Below, in pieces: positions 14,535 through 22,027 of a stretch of DNA of 22,909 nt (within the stretch, counting starts at the first letter, position 1; each line of letters begins with the position of its first letter). This stretch comes from Gardnerella kenyensis. GTDB taxonomy: Bacteria > Actinomycetota > Actinomycetes > Actinomycetales > Bifidobacteriaceae. A model generated the notes under the pieces. The model searched no databases. It was not told the DNA's origin and was given only the letters and a program-made list of their open reading frames with translations. Both the position numbers and the translations under genes were made by a program. The stretch covers positions 52,409 to 75,317 of the forward strand of contig NQOH01000003.1 of NCBI GenBank assembly GCA_003585735.1, given 5' to 3'.

Positions 14535-15578
14535 ATGAGCAATATGGGAACAAACAAAATTGTTAACGGCAAAGCTAATAGCGTAAATAAAAGTATTGAT
14601 AAGCTTGCTATTGTTGTAGTCACTTATAAGCGTCAGGAACTTTTGGATAATTTGTTCCATTCTTTTGAATGTTTGAACGAGTGCCCTTGGCGAATTGTTG
14701 TTGTTGACAATGAGTGCAGCGATAAGACTCGTGAAATGGTTTCACGTCTTGATTCTGTTTTAACTAATCGTTGGGGCAAGGCAGAAGAAGATGCTGAAGG
14801 AAATCAATCTCACGTTGTTTACGCTCCGCAGGATGAAAATCTTGGTGGCGCTGGCGGTTTTAGTGCCGGCGTAAAGAAAGCTTATGAGCTTGGAGCTGAA
14901 TGGTTCTGGGTTATGGATGATGATGTTGAAACAGTGCCTGAGTCTATTGAGCGTCTTTATCCTTGGACTAAAAGTCACGCTGTTATTCAAGGCAGCCGCT
15001 TAGATTATGACGGTGGTAAATTCTATTGGCAGTATGATTTTTTGGTTCCTCTTGGCATTCCAAATCCTATTGCTCCTGCAGCTTTTGGAAAAGCAGGATA
15101 TCGTGTGATGAATACGATGTGCTTCGAGGGTGGTTTAATTCGTCGCGATATTGTTGAAAAAATTGGCTTCCCGGATTCGCGCTATTTTATTTATTGGGAT
15201 GATACTACTTACGGGTATCTTGCAAGTAAGGTTACGAATCCTATTGTTGTTCCGGATATTATTCTTCGTCGAACTCGCGATATTCCAAACTGGGATATTG
15301 CAGGAGTCCGCCAGCTGAACTCAACTTCCGATATGAACCGCTACCATATTATGCGAAATCGTGGGTTTATGGCTCGTTACTTTATGGTTCATGGTGATTT
15401 TCGTCCGTTTATGTTTGCGCTTGGAACTGCTTTAACTGCTGCTAAAGAGCTTATTCGTCTTCTTGCGGTTGACCGTGAGCATATTCTTTCTGGAATTGGT
15501 AAATTATTTACCGGTTGGCTTGATTCTAGAAAAATTTTGCACGATAGTATGTGGAAGCCTATGCCGCCTTTGAAATAG
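14535..15578 (+). CDS. family 2 glycosyltransferase (GlfT/rhamnosyltransferase-like)
   Basis: A 347-residue cytoplasmic glycosyltransferase of the GT-A fold, likely building cell-wall or surface polysaccharide. It opens with KLAIVVVTYKRQELL (24-37), has VVVDNE at 55-60, NLGGAGGFSAG at 102-112 and the metal-binding acidic motif DDD at 128-130 (WFWVMDDDVE). A later FIYWDDTTYGY block resembles the acceptor/base region of galactofuranosyl- and rhamnosyl-transferases. There are no membrane segments. The sugar donor cannot be read from sequence. ATG 14535 is probable, but ATG 14544 is also possible and neither has a strong ribosome-binding site. The gene is divergent from ribU. Confidence 0.85.
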   Translation: MSNMGTNKIVNGKANSVNKSIDKLAIVVVTYKRQELLDNLFHSFECLNECPWRIVVVDNECSDKTREMVSRLDSVLTNRWGKAEEDAEGNQSHVVYAPQDENLGGAGGFSAGVKKAYELGAEWFWVMDDDVETVPESIERLYPWTKSHAVIQGSRLDYDGGKFYWQYDFLVPLGIPNPIAPAAFGKAGYRVMNTMCFEGGLIRRDIVEKIGFPDSRYFIYWDDTTYGYLASKVTNPIVVPDIILRRTRDIPNWDIAGVRQLNSTSDMNRYHIMRNRGFMARYFMVHGDFRPFMFALGTALTAAKELIRLLAVDREHILSGIGKLFTGWLDSRKILHDSMWKPMPPLK

Positions 15579-15620
15579 AAATAAAGTAGAAGCTGAGCAG
15601 AAATAAAGTAGAAGTTAGTA
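15577..15620 (+). repeat. 22-base direct repeat starting in the glycosyltransferase stop codon
   Basis: AGAAATAAAGTAGAAG begins at 15577 and again at 15599, a 22-base tandem duplication with slight divergence at its end. The first copy overlaps the TAG stop (15576-15578). In frame it adds TAA, TGA and TAG stops. Confidence 0.85.
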
Positions 15621-15707
15621 ATCAGCAAGCGTGTCGCGCTAGATTTACGATAGAATACTTTTGAATATCCTGTTATCAGCACACATTCAGAGGGGAGTGT
15701 TAGTGAG

Positions 15708-16484
15708 ATGATTGACACTGCACAAGCATTTGGCGTCGATATTGGTGGTTCTGGAATTAAGGCTGCTCCAGTAAATTTGGAAAAGGGCGAGTTTGCAGAA
15801 CCTCGTTATAAGATTCTCACTCCTGCAGTTTCTACGCCTCAAGCGGTTGCGGATATTGTTCGTCAACAGCTTGAGCATTTTGAAGTTCCTGCAGATGTTC
15901 CTGTTGGAATTGCGTTCCCGGCTCCAATTAAGCCAGGCAAGAAGCTCGATTTTATGGCAAATCTTGACCAGTCTTGGATTGGTGTGGATGTTACTGAAGT
16001 TTTCAGTGAAGCTTGTGGTCGTCCTGTAACGGTTGTTAACGATGCTGACGCTGCAGGTTTAGCTGAGCAGAAATTCGGTGCCGCTAAAGACAAAGAAGGC
16101 TTAGTTATTGCGACTACGCTTGGAACTGGTATTGGTACTGCTTTGATTTACAATGGCGTACTTATTCCAAACACTGAGCTTGGTCATATTCAGCTCGAAA
16201 AAGGTAAGGGAGATGCTGAAAAGTATGCTGCTTCTTCCGTTCGTGAAAAGCTTGATATGGGCTACAAGAAGTGGGCTAAGCGCTTAACTAAGTACTATGG
16301 TTTGATGGAAAAGTACTTCAACCCTGATTTGTTTGTTGTTGGTGGTGGAGTTAGCCGCGTAAGTGAAAAATTCCTTCCACATATTGATATTAAGACTCCT
16401 ATTGTGGTTGCAACTTTGCATAATGAAGCTGGAATTATTGGTGCAGCTTATTATGCAATGCAAAAGCAAAACCAACAGGACTAA
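15708..16484 (+). CDS. ppgK: polyphosphate glucokinase
   Basis: A 258-residue ROK-type sugar kinase that phosphorylates glucose, using inorganic polyphosphate (and usually ATP) as donor. Evidence: phosphate-1 loop VDIGGSGIKAA (10-20), catalytic Asp in VVNDADAAG (about 109-117), phosphate-2 LGTGIGTAL (138-146), NTELGH (155-160) and the adenosine-type motif VVGGGVSRVSEKFL. The DIGGSGIK form with about 250-265 residues is characteristic of actinobacterial PpgK rather than ATP-only ROK glucokinases. AGGGGAG (15691-15697) precedes ATG 15708. A TAGAAT at 15651-15656 may be its -10. A strong terminator follows, so it is likely monocistronic. It feeds glucose into the bifid shunt. Confidence 0.92.
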   Translation: MIDTAQAFGVDIGGSGIKAAPVNLEKGEFAEPRYKILTPAVSTPQAVADIVRQQLEHFEVPADVPVGIAFPAPIKPGKKLDFMANLDQSWIGVDVTEVFSEACGRPVTVVNDADAAGLAEQKFGAAKDKEGLVIATTLGTGIGTALIYNGVLIPNTELGHIQLEKGKGDAEKYAASSVREKLDMGYKKWAKRLTKYYGLMEKYFNPDLFVVGGGVSRVSEKFLPHIDIKTPIVVATLHNEAGIIGAAYYAMQKQNQQD

Positions 16485-16522
16485 ATATTAATAGGTAATA
16501 CCGTTTTATTTGTTGTTGTTTT

Positions 16523-16560
16523 AAGCTGGGCGCAGATTTAATCTGTTGCCCAGCTTTTTT
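16523..16560 (+). terminator. rho-independent terminator of ppgK
   Basis: AAGCTGGGC (16523-16531) pairs with GCCCAGCTT (16548-16556), with an inner CAGATT/AATCTG stem, followed by a run of T to 16560. Confidence 0.9.
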
Positions 16561-16583
16561 ATGCCAAGTGTTAGTGTAGTGAC

Positions 16584-17768
16584 GTGCGATTTTCTTCAAG
16601 AGTAGACGTAAGCGAGCCAAATCCTATTATTTTAGCGCAACGAAAAGCTGTGGCTCAAGGCATAAAGCTTACTAAATTAAACGATTCTAATCCTACTGTT
16701 CACTCTCTTGCGCCTAAATGTTTATCTGAACGTTATGCTGCAAATCCTAGAGGACCTATTGAATCTCGAAAACTGTTAGCAGACTTTATTAACAAGCGCG
16801 ACAATCGCACTAATACTTCTGTCCCATCAACTCTTAATCCGGATCAGCTTTACGTGCTTTCTTCAACATCTCAAGCTTACGCGTGGCTTATGATGCTTCT
16901 TTGTGATGCGGGAGATGCTGTTATTGGGCCGACTCCTGGATACCCGCTTATTGAGTCGATTGCGCGATTGCAATGCGTGAACGCAATACCGTATCCTTTG
17001 CACTACGACGGTTCTTGGACTATTGATTTGCCTCGCGTAAAAGAGTTAATTGAAAATAAGTCTTTGCGCATTAAAGCGCTTGTGCTTATTAACCCGAATA
17101 ATCCTACTGGCTCTTACGTAAAGAGTGAAGAGCGTAAAGAATTATTGCAATTATGCCATGATAATGATGTTGCGATTATTGCTGACGAAGTGTTCTACGA
17201 CTATTATCTTGAACCTTTTGAAACAAACGCTAGGCTTGCTGGTGAATCCTCTACGCTTGTTTTTGCGTTGGATGGTTTTTCTAAAATGCTTGCAGCTCCT
17301 CACGCAAAAGTTGGTTGGATTGAAGTTTCAGGCCCTAAGGATGACGTTTACGAAGCTCAAAAAAGGCTTGACGTTATTGCAGACGACTTTTTGCCTATTG
17401 GAACAACTGTTTCTGAACGCATACCTGAGCTGCTAGAATACGCTTCTTTGCAAACTCAAAGGGTGTGTAACAGGGTTAGTGAAAATCTTAAAACTCTTCG
17501 TGAGATTTTAGCGTCTTGGCCTAATTGTTGCGTTACTGCTTTGCGTGCGGAAGGCGGTTGGAATATTTTATTGCGCGTGCCGTCTTGTATTGACGATGAC
17601 GTTTTAGCATTAAAACTTATAGAGGATTACAGATTAGTTTCTCAGCCTGGATACTATTTTGACATGCCTACAAACGGGTATCTTGCGCTTTCGCTACTTC
17701 CTGAACTTGAACAGTTTGTTGATGGCGTAGAAAAATTATTGCGTACTGTAGATGCTTTACTTGCGTAA
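16584..17768 (+). CDS. class I PLP-dependent aminotransferase
   Basis: A 394-residue fold-type I aminotransferase. Visible motifs: RVDVSEPNPI near the start, GYPLIES (119-125), INPNNPTGSY (169-178, including the PLP-contacting Asn), ADEVFYDY (200-207) and DGFSKMLAAPHAKVGW (230-245), where Lys 234 should form the Schiff base. The region after it reads LAAPHAKVGW, lacking the usual PGLR arginine context of aspartate-type enzymes. The family covers alanine, aspartate and aromatic aminotransferases; the amino acid cannot be assigned. The only usable in-frame start is GTG 16584 (a stop lies at 16572-16574), with no ribosome-binding site and only 23 bases after the ppgK terminator, so the message could be leaderless. 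Confidence 0.85.
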   Translation: MRFSSRVDVSEPNPIILAQRKAVAQGIKLTKLNDSNPTVHSLAPKCLSERYAANPRGPIESRKLLADFINKRDNRTNTSVPSTLNPDQLYVLSSTSQAYAWLMMLLCDAGDAVIGPTPGYPLIESIARLQCVNAIPYPLHYDGSWTIDLPRVKELIENKSLRIKALVLINPNNPTGSYVKSEERKELLQLCHDNDVAIIADEVFYDYYLEPFETNARLAGESSTLVFALDGFSKMLAAPHAKVGWIEVSGPKDDVYEAQKRLDVIADDFLPIGTTVSERIPELLEYASLQTQRVCNRVSENLKTLREILASWPNCCVTALRAEGGWNILLRVPSCIDDDVLALKLIEDYRLVSQPGYYFDMPTNGYLALSLLPELEQFVDGVEKLLRTVDALLA

Positions 17769-17819
17769 CAATAGCTTGCGTAATAATTACTTGCGTAATA
17801 ATAGTTTTCGTAACAATTG
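17760..17819 (+). repeat. four 15-base tandem repeats across the aminotransferase stop
   Basis: Units CTTGCGTAACAATAG (17760), CTTGCGTAATAATTA (17775), CTTGCGTAATAATAG (17790) and TTTTCGTAACAATTG (17805). The first holds the TAA stop (17766-17768). Because the period is a multiple of three, every unit repeats the stop in frame. Confidence 0.95.
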
Positions 17820-17847
17820 CCAGCGATTAGTCATACGCAATTTTGTT
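17812..17847. terminator. possible bidirectional terminator
   Basis: AATTGC (17815-17820) pairs with GCAATT (17837-17842), and the stem can extend past a bulge to 17812/17847; T-rich sequence follows. It sits between convergent genes. The 16-base loop and AT-rich stem make it weak. Confidence 0.4.
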
Positions 17848-20094
17848 TTACATTAGCGTAAGCCAGAAGCGAACCGTATACCACAAGTCTGGGTTAAAAC
17901 GAAGAGTGCTGTCTTCACGGCCTGTAACGAACCAGCTTAATGCTGCAATAATAATAGAAATCAGCAATAAAACTAAAATTACTGTGCGAAGTAAGTAAAC
18001 AAAAGTTTTTTTGCGCAAAGAATCTTCTTTTTGAACTGTAGTATTTTCAAGAAGAAGCGTAATTCCAACAACCGCAACAATTGCAAAAGCCCAAGCAAAA
18101 TCAGCAATATAACGCCATCCGATTCCAGCTTCCAAACTGTCGAAAACAACAAGCACACTTCCTATTGTTAATGCTGTTATGCAAGTGTGCCAAGCAACGT
18201 TTAAATGGCAACGTTTTCGCATAATAAAAGCGAATATTACGCCTAGTAAAGCAAGAGGGGAAAGCACAAACATTCCGCCAATCATAGGCTCAGCGTACTG
18301 CCATCTGTCAAAAGAGACTGGCTGAATGCCAATCCAAGGGAAAGTTGGAATAAAACGCAAAGGCAACGCAATATAGCTAAAAATAGACGGCAAAATATTT
18401 TGCAATGGCAAACGCATAGTCGTCATATCAGTAATAGTGATTTGGTATTTGTTGCCAAAGTTCAAGATTGAGCCAAAACGAAGGAAATTATATATTTCAA
18501 ACGGAATTGCAGTAATTATGCAAGGAAGTATCCAAGACGCAACGTAGCGCAAAGGTTTACGCAAATAATTTGCATTATTCCAATTATTAATAAGATTTTT
18601 AATATTAGTTAAATTATTAAGACCAGTATTAAAACAAATAACAGGTATTGCAAAAAGAACAGCTATAACAAACGTAGGTCGGCAGCCTAAATTCAACGTA
18701 ATAAAGAAAGAACCGAGAATAATATTTCTTAAAGGATGCGCTTTTAATGCACCAAGGTAGAACCATATGCCAATTGATGTGAAGAAAAGCGAAGCTGCCA
18801 TTGGAACAGAATAGAATGATGTTCTAAACCACAAATAAACAGTATTTGCGCTAATAAAGAACATTGCTAAAGCAATCGATACTGTTCCTAAAGAAACGCT
18901 TTTTTTAGTATTCTCAATAATTCGAATAACTAGCAAAGATCCTGAAATAAGAAAAGCAATCAGAAACACAAGAGTTGCAACAGTAGTCGGAAGCATTGCG
19001 CCTCCAGGAATCCAAATGCTAGTAATAACACGGTAAGGCAAGAACAGTAATACTGCAGGAAGCACTCCAAAATACGAATACCAGTGACCCTTGTAATATG
19101 CGTAATCCCAGTACATGTTGTGCACGTAACGGTTAAGAAGATTATTCCTAGCCATAGGGTCATAAGGATTTTGCAATTGAGTTAATTCGTGAGGAACCGG
19201 AAGATTAAGATGCACTTGACCTTTTAGAAGAGCGTCAGCTGTGTGAGCGTACTGGTCGAAATCGTAAGTGTAATTTCCTGCGGTGTCAAAATGCATTGGT
19301 GTAGCGTTACGCAAATTCCAAATAATTGTTGCTACTCCAATAGCAATAAACGGCAGCCACGATAACGCAAGATACAAGCGCTGGCGTAAGCAACTAGTGT
19401 CTAATTTAATGCGCCAAAGCTTCGACCATGGATTCCATAAAGCTATAAGCATTGCAAAAACAACAAGAAGACCTACTCGACCCCAAGACCAGCTAAAAGG
19501 CGCTCTAACATTCGCTCTAGCATCTTCAACATCAAGTACAGTTCCTAAAGGATGTTGCAACCACACGCGCACAACGCAAGGTTGGCCTATTGCTTCATTC
19601 GGAAGTTTTAGTAAAGAAGCATATAATGCGCGAGGATTTGTGCTTTGAGGCTCGCTCATATACTGGTTTGCTTCAACTAGGACGCGAACATCGTAAGTAA
19701 TTTTATTATTCGCATTCGTTTTCTGCTTTTTAATATTTGCTGGTTGCAAGCGAATATAAGGTGATGTGCCGTCTGAATTTACTTCCAAGTATGCTTCGGA
19801 AGGGTCTGTTATAAGAAGACCGCCCGATTTTAGTCTTTTAACACCGCTTCCAAGAGTGTTATGAACAGATTCGCTATCGGTGCTGCCGGTAACACTATTC
19901 CAAAAAGGAAGATTTCCAATCGAGAATTCAAATAGCGTAATAGCAATCAAAATGATAATAGGAATACGCAAAAAATTTAATACGCGACGCATGCGACTAC
20001 CTTTAGTGTCACTACTTAGATTAGTGCCACTACTTAGATTAGTGTCATCACATAATTGCGACAAATCTTTAGACATACTCGTTGCGGTCACCAC
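17848..20094 (-). CDS. polytopic membrane protein, probable GT-C-type glycosyltransferase
   Basis: A 748-residue protein. A cytoplasmic N-terminus with a short repeat is followed by one membrane segment (about 37-57), an extracytoplasmic domain (about 60-205), and roughly ten or more membrane segments to the C-terminus. The segment YDFDQYAHTADALLKGQVHL (about 276-295) lies in the first large outer loop; an acidic residue there followed by A..LL.G is the layout of GT-C enzymes using lipid-linked sugars (PMT/ArnT-like). A conserved-looking YWDYAYYKGHWYSYFGVLP stretch follows. I cannot name the family with certainty; a polymerase or flippase-like role is also possible. The start is GTG 20094 or, as likely, ATG 20076 (MSKDLSQ). 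Its partner could be the family 2 glycosyltransferase at 14535. Confidence 0.75.
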   Translation of the reverse strand: MVTATSMSKDLSQLCDDTNLSSGTNLSSDTKGSRMRRVLNFLRIPIIILIAITLFEFSIGNLPFWNSVTGSTDSESVHNTLGSGVKRLKSGGLLITDPSEAYLEVNSDGTSPYIRLQPANIKKQKTNANNKITYDVRVLVEANQYMSEPQSTNPRALYASLLKLPNEAIGQPCVVRVWLQHPLGTVLDVEDARANVRAPFSWSWGRVGLLVVFAMLIALWNPWSKLWRIKLDTSCLRQRLYLALSWLPFIAIGVATIIWNLRNATPMHFDTAGNYTYDFDQYAHTADALLKGQVHLNLPVPHELTQLQNPYDPMARNNLLNRYVHNMYWDYAYYKGHWYSYFGVLPAVLLFLPYRVITSIWIPGGAMLPTTVATLVFLIAFLISGSLLVIRIIENTKKSVSLGTVSIALAMFFISANTVYLWFRTSFYSVPMAASLFFTSIGIWFYLGALKAHPLRNIILGSFFITLNLGCRPTFVIAVLFAIPVICFNTGLNNLTNIKNLINNWNNANYLRKPLRYVASWILPCIITAIPFEIYNFLRFGSILNFGNKYQITITDMTTMRLPLQNILPSIFSYIALPLRFIPTFPWIGIQPVSFDRWQYAEPMIGGMFVLSPLALLGVIFAFIMRKRCHLNVAWHTCITALTIGSVLVVFDSLEAGIGWRYIADFAWAFAIVAVVGITLLLENTTVQKEDSLRKKTFVYLLRTVILVLLLISIIIAALSWFVTGREDSTLRFNPDLWYTVRFWLTLM
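20008..20043 (-). repeat. 18-base tandem duplication in the membrane protein N-terminus
   Basis: Two 18-base units, one mismatch on the DNA (visible at 20006-20023 and 20024-20041 on the + strand), encode TNLSSG and TNLSSD at residues 18-29, in frame. Confidence 0.9.
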
Positions 20095-20131
20095 ATAACC
20101 ATTCTATTGCAAAGTTTCAATCAAATGTAAC

Positions 20132-20200
20132 TTAGCTTATTCTTACGGATTATTCTTTTGGCTTGTTCTTCTATCTTGTTCATCTAGTTAGCTTATTCTT
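20132..20200 (-). repeat. direct repeats across the ABC-F stop
   Basis: Two perfect 13-base copies of TTAGCTTATTCTT lie at 20132-20144 and 20188-20200; the second contains the ABC-F stop (20193-20195). Degenerate TTATTCTT/TTGTTCTT copies lie between them. Confidence 0.85.
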
Positions 20201-21794
20201 CAGCAACTAAATCAAGATACTCGTCATTCCACAAATCTTCATCACCATCAGGCATAAGAAGAACGCGCTCAGGTTGCAAAGCTTCAACAGCACCCTCATC
20301 GTGCGTAACAAGCACAATCGCACCTTCATACTTGGCTATAGCTTTTAAAATCTCGTCACGAGACGCAGGATCCAAATTGTTAGTAGGCTCGTCGAGAAGC
20401 AGCACGTTAGCTTGAGACGTAACAAGTGTTGCGAGCGCAAGACGCGTTTTTTCGCCGCCTGAAAGCACTCTGGCAGGTTTCATTGCGTCGTCGCCTGAAA
20501 ACAGGAAGCTGCCGAGCATTGAGCGAGCTTGAGTGTCGTCCAAATTTGGTGCAACGTGTTGAAGATTTTCAAGAACTGTGGCATCTAAGTCCAAAGTGTC
20601 GTGTTCCTGAGCAAAATAGCCGATTTTGCATCCGTGACCGTATTCGACTTCGCCAGTATCTGCTGTTTCTTCTCCTGCTAGAATGCGCAAAGTTGTGGTT
20701 TTTCCAGCGCCGTTATATCCCAAAATAACAACCCTAGAACCTTTGTCTATTGCAAGATTGATTCCAGCAAAAACAATGTTGGAACCGTATGCTTTAGAAA
20801 TATCTTTTGCCATAATTGGAGTTCGTCCGCATGGGGCTGGTTCTGGGAAGCGAATATCTGCTACTTTTTCGCGGCTTTGAGCTTCGCTGGTTTCGCTAAG
20901 CAAACGTTCGGCTCTTCGCATCATATTTTGAGCTGCTACTGCTTTTGTGGCTTTTGCGTGCAAGCGAATGCCCTGCTTCATAAGGCGTTCTGCTTTCTTT
21001 TCGGCAACTTCGCGCTCGCGGCGGCGGCGTTCTTCGTCAACTACTCGCTGATGCAAGTATGCTTTCCAACCCATTGAATACATGTCTATTTGAGCAAGTT
21101 GAGCGTCCAAATGCCAAACTTTATTAACTACTTCGTCAAGAAGTTCCGTCGAGTGGGAAATAACAAGGAATCCGCCTTCAAAGCGTTTCAAATAATTACG
21201 CAACCAAATAATCGAGTCGGCGTCCAAATGGTTAGTAGGCTCGTCAAGAATAAGAGTGTCTGCGTCAGAAAACAGGATTCTTGCGAGTTCAATGCGCCTG
21301 CGCTGGCCGCCGGAAAGAGTGCCGAGAGTTTGTTGCATTACTTCTTGAGGCAGTCCAAGGCTTGCTGCCATTGAGATTGCTTCAGATTGCACAGAGTAGC
21401 CGCCTGCTTTTTCAAAATCTTGCATAGCTTTGTCGTAGCGGTTCATTGCTTTAGTCATCACGTCCGGATCAGGGTCTGTCATTTCCTTTTCGGCCTTGCG
21501 AATCCTAGAAACAATAGAAGAAATATCGCGAGCGCTCATAATGCGATCGATAACGCTTTGTTCTGGGTCTGCTGCGTGAGTATCCTGCGGCAAATAACCC
21601 AAGCCGCCGCTTACTCTAACGGATCCTCCTGCTGGAAGCATATCTCCAGTAATAACTCGAGTAAGTGTTGTTTTGCCTGCGCCGTTTCTGCCAACTAAAC
21701 CAATTTTGTCACCTTTAGTAACGTGAAAATCGGTAGGATTTAACAGCGTTCGCGCACCAATTTGAATGGTTAATGCTTGTGCGTCAATAGGCAT
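20193..21794 (-). CDS. ABC-F family ATPase (ribosome-associated)
   Basis: A 533-residue soluble protein with two ABC ATPase domains and no membrane segments, the mark of ABC-F translation factors. Domain 1: Walker A GRNGAGKT 35-42, LSGGQ 160-164, Walker B LILDEP 181-186. A charged, basic linker (about 222-310, ERRRREREVAEKKAERL) corresponds to the P-site tRNA interaction motif. Domain 2: Walker A GYNGAGKT 359-366, LSGGE 444-448, LLLDEP 465-470. The C-terminus (PDGDEDLWNDEYLDLVAEE) matches a widespread actinobacterial housekeeping-type ABC-F, resembling mycobacterial Rv1473-like proteins rather than EttA. A role in ribosome rescue or intrinsic antibiotic tolerance is possible; none is shown. 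It is divergent from uvrA. GGGGAA upstream of ATG 21794 is a weak, distant ribosome-binding site. Confidence 0.88.
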   Translation of the reverse strand: MPIDAQALTIQIGARTLLNPTDFHVTKGDKIGLVGRNGAGKTTLTRVITGDMLPAGGSVRVSGGLGYLPQDTHAADPEQSVIDRIMSARDISSIVSRIRKAEKEMTDPDPDVMTKAMNRYDKAMQDFEKAGGYSVQSEAISMAASLGLPQEVMQQTLGTLSGGQRRRIELARILFSDADTLILDEPTNHLDADSIIWLRNYLKRFEGGFLVISHSTELLDEVVNKVWHLDAQLAQIDMYSMGWKAYLHQRVVDEERRRREREVAEKKAERLMKQGIRLHAKATKAVAAQNMMRRAERLLSETSEAQSREKVADIRFPEPAPCGRTPIMAKDISKAYGSNIVFAGINLAIDKGSRVVILGYNGAGKTTTLRILAGEETADTGEVEYGHGCKIGYFAQEHDTLDLDATVLENLQHVAPNLDDTQARSMLGSFLFSGDDAMKPARVLSGGEKTRLALATLVTSQANVLLLDEPTNNLDPASRDEILKAIAKYEGAIVLVTHDEGAVEALQPERVLLMPDGDEDLWNDEYLDLVAEE

Positions 21795-22027
21795 AATTTG
21801 TAATCCGTTCCCCGAAAAAAGTAGGCTTATATTTTATGTGTACTAAGTAAGTATTAGCCAAACCAGCTATTATACTCCGTAGTGTTAACGAATATTTTTC
21901 GTAACCATTTTGGGAAAAATTCACTTTACTTTTTCGAACACTTGTTCTATACTTTATTGGTATAAGATTACGCATTTAAGGGGAATTTGCGTTTCTTCGT
22001 TCTATTATTGATGCTTTTGGAGGTCCA
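21795..22027. other. divergent intergenic region, ABC-F gene and uvrA
   Basis: Holds the uvrA promoter and LexA box (21925-21953) and a small hairpin in the uvrA leader (ACGCA at about 21969, TGCGT at about 21987, with GGGGAA in the loop). The ABC-F promoter should lie here too, but I see no convincing -35/-10 pair. Confidence 0.5.
21925..21953 (+). promoter_or_regulatory. uvrA promoter with LexA (SOS) box between -35 and -10
   Basis: -35 TTTACT (21925-21930), 17-base spacer, -10 TATACT (21948-21953). TCGAACACTTGTTCTA (21934-21949) lies across the spacer and contains a perfect GAAC-N4-GTTC LexA core. Bound LexA would cover the promoter, giving damage-inducible uvrA. Confidence 0.9.

Noticed and set aside
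17401..17412. GAAC-AACT-GTTT as a third LexA box
   Set aside because: One half-site is imperfect and it lies in the middle of the aminotransferase coding sequence.
21784..21975. Small minus-strand frame between the ABC-F gene and uvrA
   Set aside because: Overlaps the uvrA promoter and the ABC-F start, has no ribosome-binding site and no recognisable features.
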